Shown one piece after another: positions 30,420 to 39,303 of a stretch of DNA of 64,000 nt. Every line of letters begins with the position of its first letter. The stretch's first letter is position 1. The position numbers were made by a program, and so were the translations under genes. This stretch comes from Parasphingorhabdus sp. (GTDB lineage Bacteria; Pseudomonadota; Alphaproteobacteria; Sphingomonadales; Sphingomonadaceae): positions 186,001 through 250,000 of the forward strand of contig JAUCYS010000001.1 in assembly GCA_030373505.1 (NCBI GenBank), in the 5' to 3' direction. Below the pieces are notes generated by a model that saw nothing but the letters and a program-made list of their open reading frames with translations, made no database searches and was not told where the DNA came from.

Positions 30420-31223
30420 ATGAAAATTGACCATGACTTTACCGCCCCTGGCGATTCGCAAAGACCGTTCATCCATCCGGACCGCCCGGCCGCCCGCTTT
30501 CGGCCATTGAAAGCACTCCATCATTTCCGCGAGCTGATCAAGGACAAGGAAGATACCGAGCAGGTCTTCCATATCTTTGAATGTCTGCCGCGCCCCGGAT
30601 TCCGCAAGGACGCACGGGCCTTTGTCGAAAGCGACAAGGGCAGGGCGTTGCTGGTCAGCGAGCCCGAACTTGCGCCGATCCTTGACGATCATGACCGCCT
30701 GCGCGAAATGCCCGAGGGCAGCCTGGCCCATGCCTATTGCGATTTCATGGAAAAGGAAGGCCTCAGTGCGGCCGGACTGATTGCCGAATATGACCGGTTC
30801 AGCCCGCGCAAATATCATGACCTGATCGAATGGTATGGTTTTCGCCAGCGCGACACCCATGACCTGCTCCATGTACTCACCGGCTATGGCCGCGACGCGC
30901 TGGGTGAAGCCTGTGTGCTGGCCTTTACCTATGGCCAGAACCCGTCATTGGGCAATGTCTTTATCGCCTATGCCGCTGGCCTCAACATGAAGAAACAGGT
31001 CAGGAGCGATGCGCCGATCTTCAGCGCGATCCGCGAAGCCCAGAAAATGGGCAAGGCCTGCCCCAAGATCAACGAGGAATCGATCACCGATCTGCTCGCC
31101 CAGCCGCTGGCTGCGCTGCGGCAACGGCTGCATATCCGGACGCCGCATTTCTATCACCAGGCGCATGAGAAATTCCGCGCCCGGGATATCGATCCCTATG
31201 ACATGCTGGCTCAGGCAGCCTGA
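30420..31223 (+). CDS. coq4: Ubiquinone biosynthesis Coq4-family protein
   Basis: A 267-residue protein with the Coq4 motif RDTHDLLHVLTGYG (HD-x2-H and downstream residues binding zinc) and LAFTYGQNPSLGNVFI. Eukaryotic Coq4 scaffolds the CoQ complex and has been linked to oxidative decarboxylation of the ring; alphaproteobacterial homologues are assumed to act in ubiquinone synthesis. ATGs at 30411 and 30420 are both possible. A palindromic operator candidate lies just upstream, which is unexpected for a housekeeping coenzyme gene. Confidence 0.88.
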   Translation: MKIDHDFTAPGDSQRPFIHPDRPAARFRPLKALHHFRELIKDKEDTEQVFHIFECLPRPGFRKDARAFVESDKGRALLVSEPELAPILDDHDRLREMPEGSLAHAYCDFMEKEGLSAAGLIAEYDRFSPRKYHDLIEWYGFRQRDTHDLLHVLTGYGRDALGEACVLAFTYGQNPSLGNVFIAYAAGLNMKKQVRSDAPIFSAIREAQKMGKACPKINEESITDLLAQPLAALRQRLHIRTPHFYHQAHEKFRARDIDPYDMLAQAA

Positions 31224-31227
31224 GCCA

Positions 31228-31302
31228 CCCGTTAGTCCTGAGCCTGTCGAAGTGCGCTTATCGTCTTGAGGCGTCCTTCGACAGGCTCAGGACGAACGGA
31301 TA
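31228..31302. repeat. Palindromic intergenic repeat family 1, inverted pair between convergent genes
   Basis: A direct copy at 31228-31254 (TTAGTCCTGAGCCTGTCGAA) faces an inverted copy at 31271-31302 (TTCGACAGGCTCAGGACGAA) with about 16 bases between them. It fills nearly all of the gap between coq4 and the convergent DUF3052 gene and could serve as a two-way terminator. Confidence 0.85.
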
Positions 31303-31307
31303 GAGGC

Positions 31308-31715
31308 TCAACGCAATTCCCTGCGGATGACCAGTTTCAGTCCCGACCAGATGGCGTCCACCGCACAGACCTTGATATCGACAAAGCCCATCGGCAGAGC
31401 GACGTCGCGGATCGTGTCTTCGGTGATGTCGGTGGTGACGCCCGACGCCTTCTTCGGCCAGCTGACCCAGATCTGACCGGCGGGATCGATCATCTCGTGC
31501 AGCGTCGCCAGCTGCTTTTCCATCTCCGCCCTGTCCGTCACGAAAATATGCGCGGCATTCAGCCCGGGTGTCGGCACCTGCTCCTCGGACAGCGTCAGGC
31601 CAGCCTCCTCGATTTCCGCCCGGACATTGTCCGGCATATCGGCAAACCAGACCCGCATTCCGTCCTTGAGGGAGAGTTTTTTGGCGAGCGGGGTCTGGGA
31701 ATAGCCTGCGGTCAT
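31308..31715 (-). CDS. DUF3052 family protein
   Basis: A 135-residue protein beginning MTAGYSQTPLAKKLSLKDGMRVW, as in DUF3052. The second of two ATGs is chosen because AAAGG lies about nine bases upstream of it. IWVSWPKKASGVTTDITEDTIR and CAVDAIWSGLKLVIRREL are family-like. Function unknown. Confidence 0.85.
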   Translation of the reverse strand: MTAGYSQTPLAKKLSLKDGMRVWFADMPDNVRAEIEEAGLTLSEEQVPTPGLNAAHIFVTDRAEMEKQLATLHEMIDPAGQIWVSWPKKASGVTTDITEDTIRDVALPMGFVDIKVCAVDAIWSGLKLVIRRELR

Positions 31716-31842
31716 GATGGGCATCCTTTTCTATGGTCATCAGGGACTCTGTTCCCCTGATCAACGGCAGGATGCCGTAGGGGTTCCATATTCTGTGGGG
31801 GGAGTGGCTTTTTGGGAACGTCTCTCTGATTGCTAGTGCCAT

Positions 31843-31987
31843 TGCCCCTCCGTCATCGCTACGCGATGCCACCTCCCCATTGCTGCGCAACGGGGAGGAA
31901 AGTTATACCATAGCAGTCGCTATTTGTGCATCCTCCCTGTGCCGCAGGCATGGGGAGGTGTCAGTCCGAAGGACTGACGGAGGGGCC
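31843..31987. repeat. Palindromic repeat family 3, units A and B (left of DUF559 gene)
   Basis: Two units in opposite orientation. Unit A (31843-31899): GCCCCTCCG, hairpin CATCGC-tac-GCGATG, then CCTCCCC...GGGGAGG. Unit B (31930-31987): CCTCCC...GGGGAGG enclosing TGCC-gca-GGCA, then hairpin GTCAGTCC-gaa-GGACTGAC and GGAGGGGCC. Unit B ends exactly at the DUF559 stop codon. Confidence 0.85.
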
Positions 31988-32343
31988 TAACGCAAGCTCT
32001 GAACATATCGCAATATCCGGTCTGCAACATCTTCCGCGTCATGCAGGACGTCCTGAGCCGATATGCGGATGGTTTCAACACCCTGCTGAGAGAGCTCCCA
32101 CTCCCGCCGATTGTCATACTCCGGTCGCTTGCCCATATCGTGCGCCATACCGTCGACCTCGATCGCCAGCTTGGCAGAGGGACAATAGAAATCGACGATA
32201 TAGGAGCCAATCGGATGCTGGCGGCGGAATTTTATGCCCAGGGGTTTCTTGCGCAGCTGTTGCCACAGCATGACTTCCGGTTTGCTCATCGTCTTGCGAA
32301 GCTGCCTCGCTTTGAGAACGGTCCTTCTTGTTGTTCGCGCCAT
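31987..32343 (-). CDS. DUF559 endonuclease-domain protein
   Basis: A 118-residue protein of the DUF559/VSR-like PD-(D/E)xK nuclease family. TMSKPEVMLWQQLRKKPLGIKFRRQHPIGSYIVDFYC, then KLAIEVDGMAHD, give the active-site pattern E-x(n)-D-x(n)-E-x-D. The gene is framed to the base by repeat family 3: GGCC abuts both the stop codon (31987) and the start codon (32343) in inverted orientation. The ribosome binding site GGAGG of this gene is inside the flanking repeat. This looks like a mobile or selfish cassette. Target unknown. Confidence 0.88.
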   Translation of the reverse strand: MARTTRRTVLKARQLRKTMSKPEVMLWQQLRKKPLGIKFRRQHPIGSYIVDFYCPSAKLAIEVDGMAHDMGKRPEYDNRREWELSQQGVETIRISAQDVLHDAEDVADRILRYVQSLR

Positions 32344-32515
32344 GGCCCCTCCGTCAGCCTTTCAGGCTGCCACCTCCCCATTGCTTCGCCACAGGGAGGA
32401 AGAGATAGCATAGCCATCACTGTTTGGGGATATTCGGGACGAAACTGTCAAGCGAATCATCCTCCCCGTGCCGCAGGCATGGGGAGGGGGACCGCGCGAA
32501 GCGTGGTGGTGGGAT
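32344..32515. repeat. Palindromic repeat family 3, units C and D (right of DUF559 gene)
   Basis: Unit C (32344-32402): GGCCCCTCCGTC, hairpin AGCCT-ttc-AGGCT, then CCTCCCC...GGGAGG. Unit D (about 32459-32515): CCTCCCC...GGGGAGG enclosing TGCC-gca-GGCA, then a hairpin ACCGCGC-gaa-GCGTGGT. Unit C begins at the base after the DUF559 start codon; unit D ends just before the purL stop codon (32523). Confidence 0.85.
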
Positions 32516-32522
32516 AGAGGTT

Positions 32523-34730
32523 CTAGTCTTCCATCCAGTCGCGGAAAAAGCTCTCGTGCGCCTGCCGCAGATCGCTTACCGGCACCGGACGCCCGTTCAG
32601 CACCAGCCGGTCGCCCTTCACCTCGCCGATCTTCTCGAACGGAACTTTCTCGCGATCCAGTTCGGCATCGGCCCGGTAGGTGATGACATAGCGGCTCTGC
32701 GCCTCGCTGAAGGCGAAGGCGGTGGTCATGGTATCGATCTCGGCACCGAGATTGCCGGCCAAAGCCATTTCGGCGAGCGCCACGGCAAGTCCGCCATCGC
32801 TGATATCATGGACGGCGGTGACCTTGCCTTCGGCGATCAGCTCGCGGATGACCTGTCCGGCCCACCGTTCGTCCTCAAGATCGACCTTGGGCGGCGGGCC
32901 GTCCTGCAGGCCGTGGATTTCGCGCAGCCAGGTCGACTGGCCGAGCTCCTCATAATGAAAGCCGACGGTGGCGATATGGTCGCCTTCATTCTTGAAGCCG
33001 ATGGTCATCATCGTGTCGAGATCGTCGATCAGGCCGACCGCGCCGATTGCCGGGGTCGGCAGGATCGCGTGGCTGACGCCGTCGGCACCGGTGGTCTCGT
33101 TGTAGAGGCTGACATTGCCCGAGACGATTGGCATGTCGAGCGCCTTGCAGGCTTCCGCCATGCCCTCGATACAGCCGACAAACTGGCCCATAATATGCGG
33201 CTTTTCGGGATTGCCGAAATTCATGCAGTCGGTGGTCGCCAGCGGTTTCGCTCCAACCGCGCAGAGATTGCGATAGGCCTCGGCGATCGCCTGCTTGCCT
33301 CCTTCAAAAGGATCGGCCTTGCAATAGCGCGGCGTGCAGTCGGTGGTGATGGCGAGGCCCTTGTTGGTGCCATGGACGCGGACCACTGCGGCGTCGCCGC
33401 CAGAGCGTTGCGCCGTGTCTGCGCCGACCTGGCTGTCATATTGTTCCCAGATCCAGCGACGCGAGGCGAGCGCCGGGCTCGCCATCAATTTCATCAGATC
33501 CGCACCGATATCGGCGCTTTCCGGAATATCGGCCAGCGGCTGGATATCAATATGCGCGGCATATTCCTCGCGGGTCAGATGCGGGCGGTCATAGAGCGGC
33601 GCATCGTCGGCAAGGGGCCCAAGCGGAATGTCGCAGACGGTCTCGCCCTTGTGGGTCAGCACCATCCGGCGGGTATCGGTAACTTCGCCGATCACCGCGA
33701 AATCCAGTTCCCATTTGGTGAAGATCGCTTCAGCCATCTCTTCCCGGCCCGGCTTCAGCACCATCAGCATGCGTTCCTGCGATTCGCTGAGCATCATCTC
33801 ATAGGCGGTCATGCCGGTTTCGCGGCACGGCACCTTGTCCATGTCGAGAATGATGCCCACTTCGCCATTGGTCGCCATTTCGACGCTGGAACTGGTCAGG
33901 CCCGCCGCGCCCATGTCCTGGATCGCGACAATCGCATCGCTCGCCATCAGTTCGAGGCAGGCCTCGATCAGCAGCTTTTCGGTGAACGGGTCGCCGACCT
34001 GCACCGTCGGGCGCTTCTCGTCGCTGTCGTCATCAAATTCCGCACTCGCCATGGTCGCGCCGTGAATCCCGTCGCGGCCGGTCTTGGAGCCGACATATAC
34101 GATCGGATTGCCGACTCCGCTGGCGGCGGAATAGAAAATCTTGTCGGCATCGGCGACGCCGACGGTCATCGCGTTGACGATGATATTGCCGTCATAGGCC
34201 GGATCGAAATTGGTCTCGCCGCCCACGGTCGGCACGCCGACGCAATTGCCGTAGCCGCCGATGCCGGCAACCACGCCCTTGACCAGATGCTTCATCTTCG
34301 GATGGTCGGGCCGCCCGAAGCGCAGTGCGTTCAGGTTCGCAACGGGGCGAGCGCCCATCGTAAAGACATCGCGCAAGATACCGCCGACGCCGGTGGCAGC
34401 ACCCTGATAGGGCTCGATATAGGAAGGATGGTTGTGGCTCTCCATCTTGAAGATCGCCGCCTGGCCGTCGCCGATATCGATGACGCCGGCATTTTCGCCC
34501 GGGCCGCAAATGACCTGGGGACCGGTAGTGGGCAGCTTCTTCAGATGCAGCCGCGAGGATTTATAGGAACAATGTTCCGACCACATCACCGAGAAAATGC
34601 CGAGTTCGGTGATATTCGGCTCGCGGCCGAGCGCGTTCAATATGCGCTGATATTCCTCCGCGTTGAGGCCATGCTCGCGCACGGTTTCGGTGGAGATTTT
34701 GGGCTCTGCGATCAGCGTGTCTGTTGTCAT
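32523..34730 (-). CDS. purL: Phosphoribosylformylglycinamidine synthase subunit PurL
   Basis: A 735-residue small-type PurL, the synthetase subunit of the PurLQS complex converting FGAR, ATP and glutamine-derived ammonia to [16 protein letters not shown] with the catalytic His, the [28 protein letters not shown] segment, and the second-half ATP site [15 protein letters not shown] are present. The glutaminase PurQ and PurS are not in the window. Confidence 0.97.
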   Translation of the reverse strand: MTTDTLIAEPKISTETVREHGLNAEEYQRILNALGREPNITELGIFSVMWSEHCSYKSSRLHLKKLPTTGPQVICGPGENAGVIDIGDGQAAIFKMESHNHPSYIEPYQGAATGVGGILRDVFTMGARPVANLNALRFGRPDHPKMKHLVKGVVAGIGGYGNCVGVPTVGGETNFDPAYDGNIIVNAMTVGVADADKIFYSAASGVGNPIVYVGSKTGRDGIHGATMASAEFDDDSDEKRPTVQVGDPFTEKLLIEACLELMASDAIVAIQDMGAAGLTSSSVEMATNGEVGIILDMDKVPCRETGMTAYEMMLSESQERMLMVLKPGREEMAEAIFTKWELDFAVIGEVTDTRRMVLTHKGETVCDIPLGPLADDAPLYDRPHLTREEYAAHIDIQPLADIPESADIGADLMKLMASPALASRRWIWEQYDSQVGADTAQRSGGDAAVVRVHGTNKGLAITTDCTPRYCKADPFEGGKQAIAEAYRNLCAVGAKPLATTDCMNFGNPEKPHIMGQFVGCIEGMAEACKALDMPIVSGNVSLYNETTGADGVSHAILPTPAIGAVGLIDDLDTMMTIGFKNEGDHIATVGFHYEELGQSTWLREIHGLQDGPPPKVDLEDERWAGQVIRELIAEGKVTAVHDISDGGLAVALAEMALAGNLGAEIDTMTTAFAFSEAQSRYVITYRADAELDREKVPFEKIGEVKGDRLVLNGRPVPVSDLRQAHESFFRDWMED

Positions 34731-34806
34731 GCACCGCCTTTAACGACCTCCGCCAATTTCGACCAGAGGGAATTGATGTTTCGTGCCGCTGCTTTATGGA
34801 GTGCTG

Positions 34807-34888
34807 TGCCCCCGCGAAGGCGGGGGCCATCTCCAGAGTTTGCGTCTGGACGACATGGTGGGAGACGGGCTCCTGCCTACGCAGGAGC
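34807..34888. repeat. Palindromic intergenic repeat family 2, copy 2
   Basis: Left hairpin CCCCCGC-n4-GCGGGGG (34809-34826) followed by CCATCTCC; right GGAGACGG followed by a perfect 8-bp hairpin GCTCCTGC-n4-GCAGGAGC (34869-34888). The right arm provides AGGAG (34883-34887) as the ribosome binding site of the next gene. Confidence 0.8.
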
Positions 34889-34894
34889 ACTCGT

Positions 34895-35497
34895 ATGACC
34901 AGGACCATCGAGCTGATTTTCGATTTTGTGAGTCCGAACGCCTATCTGATCTGGTCGCCGCTCAAGAATCTGGCCGCCAAATATGGCGCGACAATCGCGG
35001 TCACGCCGGCCTTTCTCGGCGGCATGCACAAGTTGACCGGCAATGCGCCTCCCTTCGTCCGCGATGCCGAGGTGAAGGGCAAGAATGACTATGCAATGCT
35101 GGAGATGAACCGCTTCATCACAAAGCATGGCCTGACGAAATTCCGGATGAACCCGAAATTCCCGTTCAACACGATCACGCTGCAGCGGATGCTGGTGGCG
35201 CTGGCACCGGAAAAGCGGGCGGGGTTCATTGAGGCATTGCTGCCCGCCATCTGGGAACAGGGGCTGGACGTTACCGATGCCGATCTGGTCGGAAAAATTC
35301 TGGCGGAGAGCGGCTTTGATGCGCAGGAATTGCTGCCAAAGACCCAGGATCCGGCGATCAAGCAGGCGCTGATCGACAATACGGAACAGGCGGTGGAACG
35401 CGGCGCCTTTGGCATCCCGACCATGTTTGTCGAGGGCGAAATCTATTTCGGCAAGGAACGGCTGGGCCAGATCGAAGAGCAGCTGGCTTCGCAATGA
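34895..35497 (+). CDS. 2-hydroxychromene-2-carboxylate isomerase-like (DsbA-fold) protein
   Basis: A 200-residue kappa-class GST/DsbA-fold protein. ELIFDFVSPNAYLIW has the serine (Ser13) that replaces the first CxxC cysteine in HCCA isomerases. FGIPTMFVEGEIYFGKERLGQIEE is the family C-terminal motif. In naphthalene degradation this family isomerises a chromene carboxylate with glutathione; here no catabolic genes are adjacent, so the substrate is open. The ATG at 34895 has its Shine-Dalgarno inside a repeat element. Confidence 0.87.
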   Translation: MTRTIELIFDFVSPNAYLIWSPLKNLAAKYGATIAVTPAFLGGMHKLTGNAPPFVRDAEVKGKNDYAMLEMNRFITKHGLTKFRMNPKFPFNTITLQRMLVALAPEKRAGFIEALLPAIWEQGLDVTDADLVGKILAESGFDAQELLPKTQDPAIKQALIDNTEQAVERGAFGIPTMFVEGEIYFGKERLGQIEEQLASQ

Positions 35498-35673
35498 AAT
35501 CGCCCTGCAACGATATCTGCAAGATCGATCGTCCAAGCGGCCTGTGCATCGGCTGCGGGCGGACATTGTCGGAAATCGGCGAATGGGCATCGGCCAGCGA
35601 GGCGAGGCGGCGCGCGATTTTCGCGCTTCTGCCGGCGCGAATCGCGGCCCTGGGCCCGAAGTTCCGGGGATGA
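35494..35673 (+). CDS. DUF1289 small cysteine-rich protein
   Basis: A 59-residue protein overlapping the previous stop by ATGA. It opens MKSPCNDICKIDRPSGLCIG with the C-x3-C-x8-C-x2-C pattern of DUF1289, followed by CGRTLSEIGEWASAS. Presumed metal-binding; function unknown. It is too short to be caught by simple length cut-offs. Confidence 0.85.
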   Translation: MKSPCNDICKIDRPSGLCIGCGRTLSEIGEWASASEARRRAIFALLPARIAALGPKFRG

Positions 35674-35697
35674 AATGCCGGGGCTGTCGGGTGCAGC

Positions 35698-36105
35698 CTA
35701 TGCCTTCACGAAGCGCAGCACCAGCCAGGCGGTCAGCGCTGCGGTGACGCCGGTGGCGAAGCTGCCCCAGGCAATGTCATAGAGGCTGATCTTCGTCGAC
35801 CAGACCTTGAGCACCGCCTGGCTGGTCAGGTCATAGGTGGCATAGGCAATCGCCCCGAACAGCGCGCCGTTGAGCAGCGCCGTGGACCACTGGCCGCTGA
35901 CCAGCGCGGGCTTGATGCCGAACCAGACGATTCCGAAGAGATAGATGGCATAGAAGATCATCGCCGGGGCCTTGCGGAATTCATCCGCCATGATTTCGCC
36001 AATCACCGGACGGTACAGGGACTCGGCCATATTGCTCAGCCAGAGATAGTCGAGAATGCCGAAGACGAGAGCGGCGATGAAATAGGCGGCGATATATTGG
36101 GTCAT
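35698..36105 (-). CDS. DUF2177 family membrane protein
   Basis: A 135-residue protein with four predicted transmembrane helices. FGILDYLWLSNMAESLYRP and AIAYATYDLTSQAVLKVWS are DUF2177 signatures. It starts within the stop of the upstream membrane hydrolase gene (ATGA), so the two are co-translated. Function unknown. Confidence 0.87.
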   Translation of the reverse strand: MTQYIAAYFIAALVFGILDYLWLSNMAESLYRPVIGEIMADEFRKAPAMIFYAIYLFGIVWFGIKPALVSGQWSTALLNGALFGAIAYATYDLTSQAVLKVWSTKISLYDIAWGSFATGVTAALTAWLVLRFVKA

Positions 36106-36779
36106 ATTATGGTCCGTCCTCGAGGTTGTTGCACGATCCGCGTCCGTCCGACCCACCATGCCGCACAGGCGGCGACGGCAAAGGCAAGCAGGCCGGTCAA
36201 TTTCATGGCCGTGTCCGCGGATTGCGGCTCCGGCCCGAACCAGTTGACCGATTGGAAGGCCAGCAGCAATACGGCCAAAAGACCAATCGCATATTTGGAC
36301 TGGCCGGAAATCGCTCTGGTCCGGATCACGTAGAAGGCCAGCGCGCCAAAGGTGATCCCTATCTCCAGCGGCATCTCGATCATCGGATAGTTCCACAGGC
36401 CGAAGCCGAACTTCGGCGGTGATCCGGCAAGGGTCAGGTCCGGCGCATGGACCAGCAGATCCAGAAACCAGTGCGACAGCACTACCGCGCCGCCGATCAG
36501 CGCGCCGGTCCGGTTGCGCGTGACAAGCCAGATCAGCAGAGCGAAGGCCGCTGCCAGCAGGGTGCTGCCGAGCAGGCTGTGCGTATAGGGCATGTCATAG
36601 AGGTCGAGCGGCACCATCCTGGTGATGCCTGGCGTGATCCGGAAATTCTCGACCCCGGCCAGCGCCAGACCGAAAAATCCGAAATCCAGCAACTGCCCGG
36701 CAACGAACAGCGTGCCGAGTCCCGGTGCCCTGGGATGGGTGGCCGCGACCATCGCCGGCGCAAAATGACCGATGAACAT
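36102..36779 (-). CDS. Membrane-bound metal-dependent hydrolase-like protein
   Basis: A 225-residue polytopic protein. The ATG at 36779 is preceded by GGGGAGAG. MFIGHFAPAMVAATHP at the start, a YTHSLLGS motif and SHWFLDLLVHAPDLTL give the His/Asp pattern of YdjM/DUF457-like membrane hydrolases. Six or seven helices. It is divergent from xseB across a 101-base gap. Substrate unknown. Confidence 0.8.
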   Translation of the reverse strand: MFIGHFAPAMVAATHPRAPGLGTLFVAGQLLDFGFFGLALAGVENFRITPGITRMVPLDLYDMPYTHSLLGSTLLAAAFALLIWLVTRNRTGALIGGAVVLSHWFLDLLVHAPDLTLAGSPPKFGFGLWNYPMIEMPLEIGITFGALAFYVIRTRAISGQSKYAIGLLAVLLLAFQSVNWFGPEPQSADTAMKLTGLLAFAVAACAAWWVGRTRIVQQPRGRTII

Positions 36780-36880
36780 ATTCTCTCCCCCTCTTTTTCC
36801 CCGGAAGCTACACCGGAAGTTGGTGATAGTGAAGCCCAGCCCCTTGACCGCGACCGAAAGCGTCGTCATTGAATTTCGCC

Positions 36881-37129
36881 ATGAGCGAAACCAAAGAAGA
36901 CCTGTCGACGCTGAATTTCGAGGACGCGCTGAAGCGGCTGGAAGAGATTGTCCGCAAGCTGGAAAGCGGCGACGTGCCGCTCGACCAGTCGATCGAACTG
37001 TACAGCGAGGGCGAAAAATTGCGCGGCCTGTGCCAGCAGCGGCTGGAAGCGGCGCAAGCGAAGATCGAGAAGATAACCCTCGATCGCGAGGGCAAACCGC
37101 AAGCCACCACCCCCTTTGACGCGGACTGA
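36881..37129 (+). CDS. xseB: Exodeoxyribonuclease VII small subunit
   Basis: An 82-residue protein. LNFEDALKRLEEIVRKLESGDVPLDQSIELYSEG is the XseB signature, forming a coiled-coil-like pair of helices. With XseA it degrades single-stranded DNA. The xseB-ispA order is conserved in many bacteria and is kept here. Confidence 0.95.
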   Translation: MSETKEDLSTLNFEDALKRLEEIVRKLESGDVPLDQSIELYSEGEKLRGLCQQRLEAAQAKIEKITLDREGKPQATTPFDAD

Positions 37130-37133
37130 GCCA

Positions 37134-38036
37134 TTGGCGGCCAACAATAATTCCGATCTTTTCCGGGAGATGGGGCGGGTGGCCACCGCAGTCGACCGGC
37201 AGTTCGATTCCCTGTTGCGGGTTCCCGATGATGCCCGCAGCGCTCTATATGAAGCCATGCGCCATGCCGCGATCGGCGGCGGCAAGCGGCTGCGGCCCTT
37301 GCTGGTGATGGCGACGGCCCGGCTGTTCAATGTTGATGAATCCTGCGCGGTCCGCGCCGCCACGGCGGTCGAGGCGCTGCATGTCTATTCGCTGATCCAT
37401 GATGATCTGCCCTGCATGGATGATGATGCCATGCGCCGGGGCAAACCGACCACCCATATCGTCTTTGGCGAAGCGACAGCGGTTCTCGCTGGCGATGCGC
37501 TGCATGCGCTGGCTTTCGGCCTGCTGGCCGACGAGCGCACCCATCATGATCCCTTTGTCCGGGCCGAGATGACGGCCTGCCTTGCCAAGGCCGCCGGACC
37601 GGCCGGCATGGCAGGGGGCCAGATGATGGATCTGGTGGCGGAAAATTCCACCTTCGACCTGCAGACGGTGACTCGCCTGCAGCAGCTGAAGACCGGCGCG
37701 CTGATCGGGGCCTGCGTCGAGATTGGCGCGATTCTCGGGCGCGTCGCCGAGGAAGGCCGCACCAGCCTGCGCGGCTATGCCCATGATCTGGGTCTCGCGT
37801 TCCAGATCGCCGATGACATCCTCGATGTCGAGGGAGACGAGCAAAAGGCCGGCAAGGCGCTGCACAAGGACGCCGAGGCCGGCAAGGAAACCTTTCTCAG
37901 CCTGATGGGGCTGGACCGGGCAAAAGAACAGGCCCAGATGCTGTCGAACCAGGCCAAGTCGCATCTGAACGGCTATGGCGAGGAAGCCGATTTGCTGCGC
38001 GCCATCGCCGAATATACAATCACAAGAGACCGCTAG
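37134..38036 (+). CDS. ispA: Polyprenyl (farnesyl/geranylgeranyl) diphosphate synthase
   Basis: About 300 residues. The substrate-binding motifs IHDDLPCMDDD (first aspartate-rich motif) and FQIADDILDVEGD (second) are canonical for the FPP/GGPP synthase family. Start uncertain: TTG at 37134 lies four bases after the xseB stop; an earlier TTG at 37116 would overlap xseB. It supplies isoprenoid diphosphates for ubiquinone, undecaprenyl phosphate and carotenoids. Confidence 0.92.
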   Translation: MAANNNSDLFREMGRVATAVDRQFDSLLRVPDDARSALYEAMRHAAIGGGKRLRPLLVMATARLFNVDESCAVRAATAVEALHVYSLIHDDLPCMDDDAMRRGKPTTHIVFGEATAVLAGDALHALAFGLLADERTHHDPFVRAEMTACLAKAAGPAGMAGGQMMDLVAENSTFDLQTVTRLQQLKTGALIGACVEIGAILGRVAEEGRTSLRGYAHDLGLAFQIADDILDVEGDEQKAGKALHKDAEAGKETFLSLMGLDRAKEQAQMLSNQAKSHLNGYGEEADLLRAIAEYTITRDR

Positions 38037-38051
38037 TCGGGGGAGCTAAAC

Positions 38052-38555
38052 ATGAGAATCGGTGTCTATCCGGGGACTTTTGACCCCATAACCCTTGGCC
38101 ATATGGATATTATCAAGCGCGGCATGCGCCTGGTCGACAAGCTGGTGATTGGCGTCACCACCAACCCGTCGAAATCGCCGATGTTTTCGGACGAGGAGCG
38201 GCTGGAGATGGTGCGCCGGGAAACCGCCGAGCTGGGCGACGGCGTCGAAGTCGTCGGCTTCAACATGCTGCTGATGAAATTTGCCGAAAAACAGGGCGCC
38301 GGCGTTATCGTCCGCGGCCTGCGCGCGGTTGCCGACTTTGAATATGAATATCAGATGGCGGGCATGAACCAGCAGCTCAACGGCAATATCGAAACGGTAT
38401 TCCTGATGGCCGATGTCTCGCTGCAGCCGATCGCCTCGCGCCTGGTCAAGGAAATCGCCATGTTCGGCGGCGAGATTCACAAGTTCGTCACCCCGCTGGT
38501 GGCAGACGAAATCACCGCCCGGGTGCAAAAGATCGGGCTCAAGGGCGATCAATAG
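38052..38555 (+). CDS. coaD: Phosphopantetheine adenylyltransferase
   Basis: A 167-residue nucleotidyltransferase of CoA synthesis. GTFDPITLGHMDII carries the T-x-x-H motif (Thr14, His17). VVRGLRAVADFEYEYQMAGMN and VSSR-like ISSRLVKEIA (here IASRLVKEIAMFGG) are typical. It starts 15 bases after ispA. Confidence 0.96.
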   Translation: MRIGVYPGTFDPITLGHMDIIKRGMRLVDKLVIGVTTNPSKSPMFSDEERLEMVRRETAELGDGVEVVGFNMLLMKFAEKQGAGVIVRGLRAVADFEYEYQMAGMNQQLNGNIETVFLMADVSLQPIASRLVKEIAMFGGEIHKFVTPLVADEITARVQKIGLKGDQ

Positions 38556-38641
38556 CCATTCCCAGCAATTCATTGCAGAGAAAGGCGGAATCGTCCAAAG
38601 GCAGATTGTCGATCAAACCCCTGATGCCAAATGAGTATGCC

Positions 38642-39295
38642 ATGCTGCGTAAATTTTTCCTGACCTTCTCCGCCCTGTTTCTGCTTCCCTTCGCTGCGCA
38701 TGCGCAGGAAGCTGCGGAACAGCCGGCTCCGGCGCCTGCCTCTGTCCCGGCGGAAGAGAATATTCTCTATCTTGACCTGTCGACCGGCGGCCGGGTGGCG
38801 ATCCAGCTGTTTGCCAATCTCGCACCTGCCCATGTCGAGCGGATCAAGACGCTGACGCGGCAGGGTTTTTATGATGGCCAGATATTCCACCGGGTGATCG
38901 ACGGCTTCATGGCGCAGACCGGCGATCCGACCGGTACCGGCACCGGCGGCTCCGACCTGCCCGATCTGAAAGCGGAATTTGGCAAGTTCCCGCATGTGCG
39001 CGGCGTCGTATCGATGGCCCGGGCGGCAAGCGAAGACAGCGCCAACAGCCAGTTTTTCATCGTCTTCTATCCGCGCTTCTCGCTCGACGGCAAATATTCC
39101 GCCTTTGGCCGGGTCACTTCCGGCATGGAATATGTCGACAAGATCGCCCGCGGCGAACCGCCGCTCAATCCCAGCCGGATCCTGCAGGCATCGATCGCAG
39201 CCGACAACAAGCCCCCGGTTCTGCCGGGCCCCGGGACAGGCCTGTCCGAGAAACCGATCACCGTGGATGATCTGAACGCCCCGATCAATCCCTAG
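38642..39295 (+). CDS. Periplasmic cyclophilin-type peptidyl-prolyl isomerase
   Basis: A 217-residue protein with a signal peptide ending AHAQ (about residue 22), a proline-rich linker and one cyclophilin domain: [44 protein letters not shown] and [17 protein letters not shown]. The key Arg, Phe, Met and Gln of the active site are present. The ATG at 38642 is preferred as it places the signal peptide at the N-terminus. It precedes queA as in related genomes. Confidence 0.92.
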   Translation: MLRKFFLTFSALFLLPFAAHAQEAAEQPAPAPASVPAEENILYLDLSTGGRVAIQLFANLAPAHVERIKTLTRQGFYDGQIFHRVIDGFMAQTGDPTGTGTGGSDLPDLKAEFGKFPHVRGVVSMARAASEDSANSQFFIVFYPRFSLDGKYSAFGRVTSGMEYVDKIARGEPPLNPSRILQASIAADNKPPVLPGPGTGLSEKPITVDDLNAPINP

Positions 39296-39303
39296 CCCGG
39301 CCG

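Noticed and set aside
32424..34898. A forward open frame of over 800 codons opposite purL
   Set aside because: Low-complexity His/Asp/Arg-rich translation without motifs; purL on the other strand is unmistakable.
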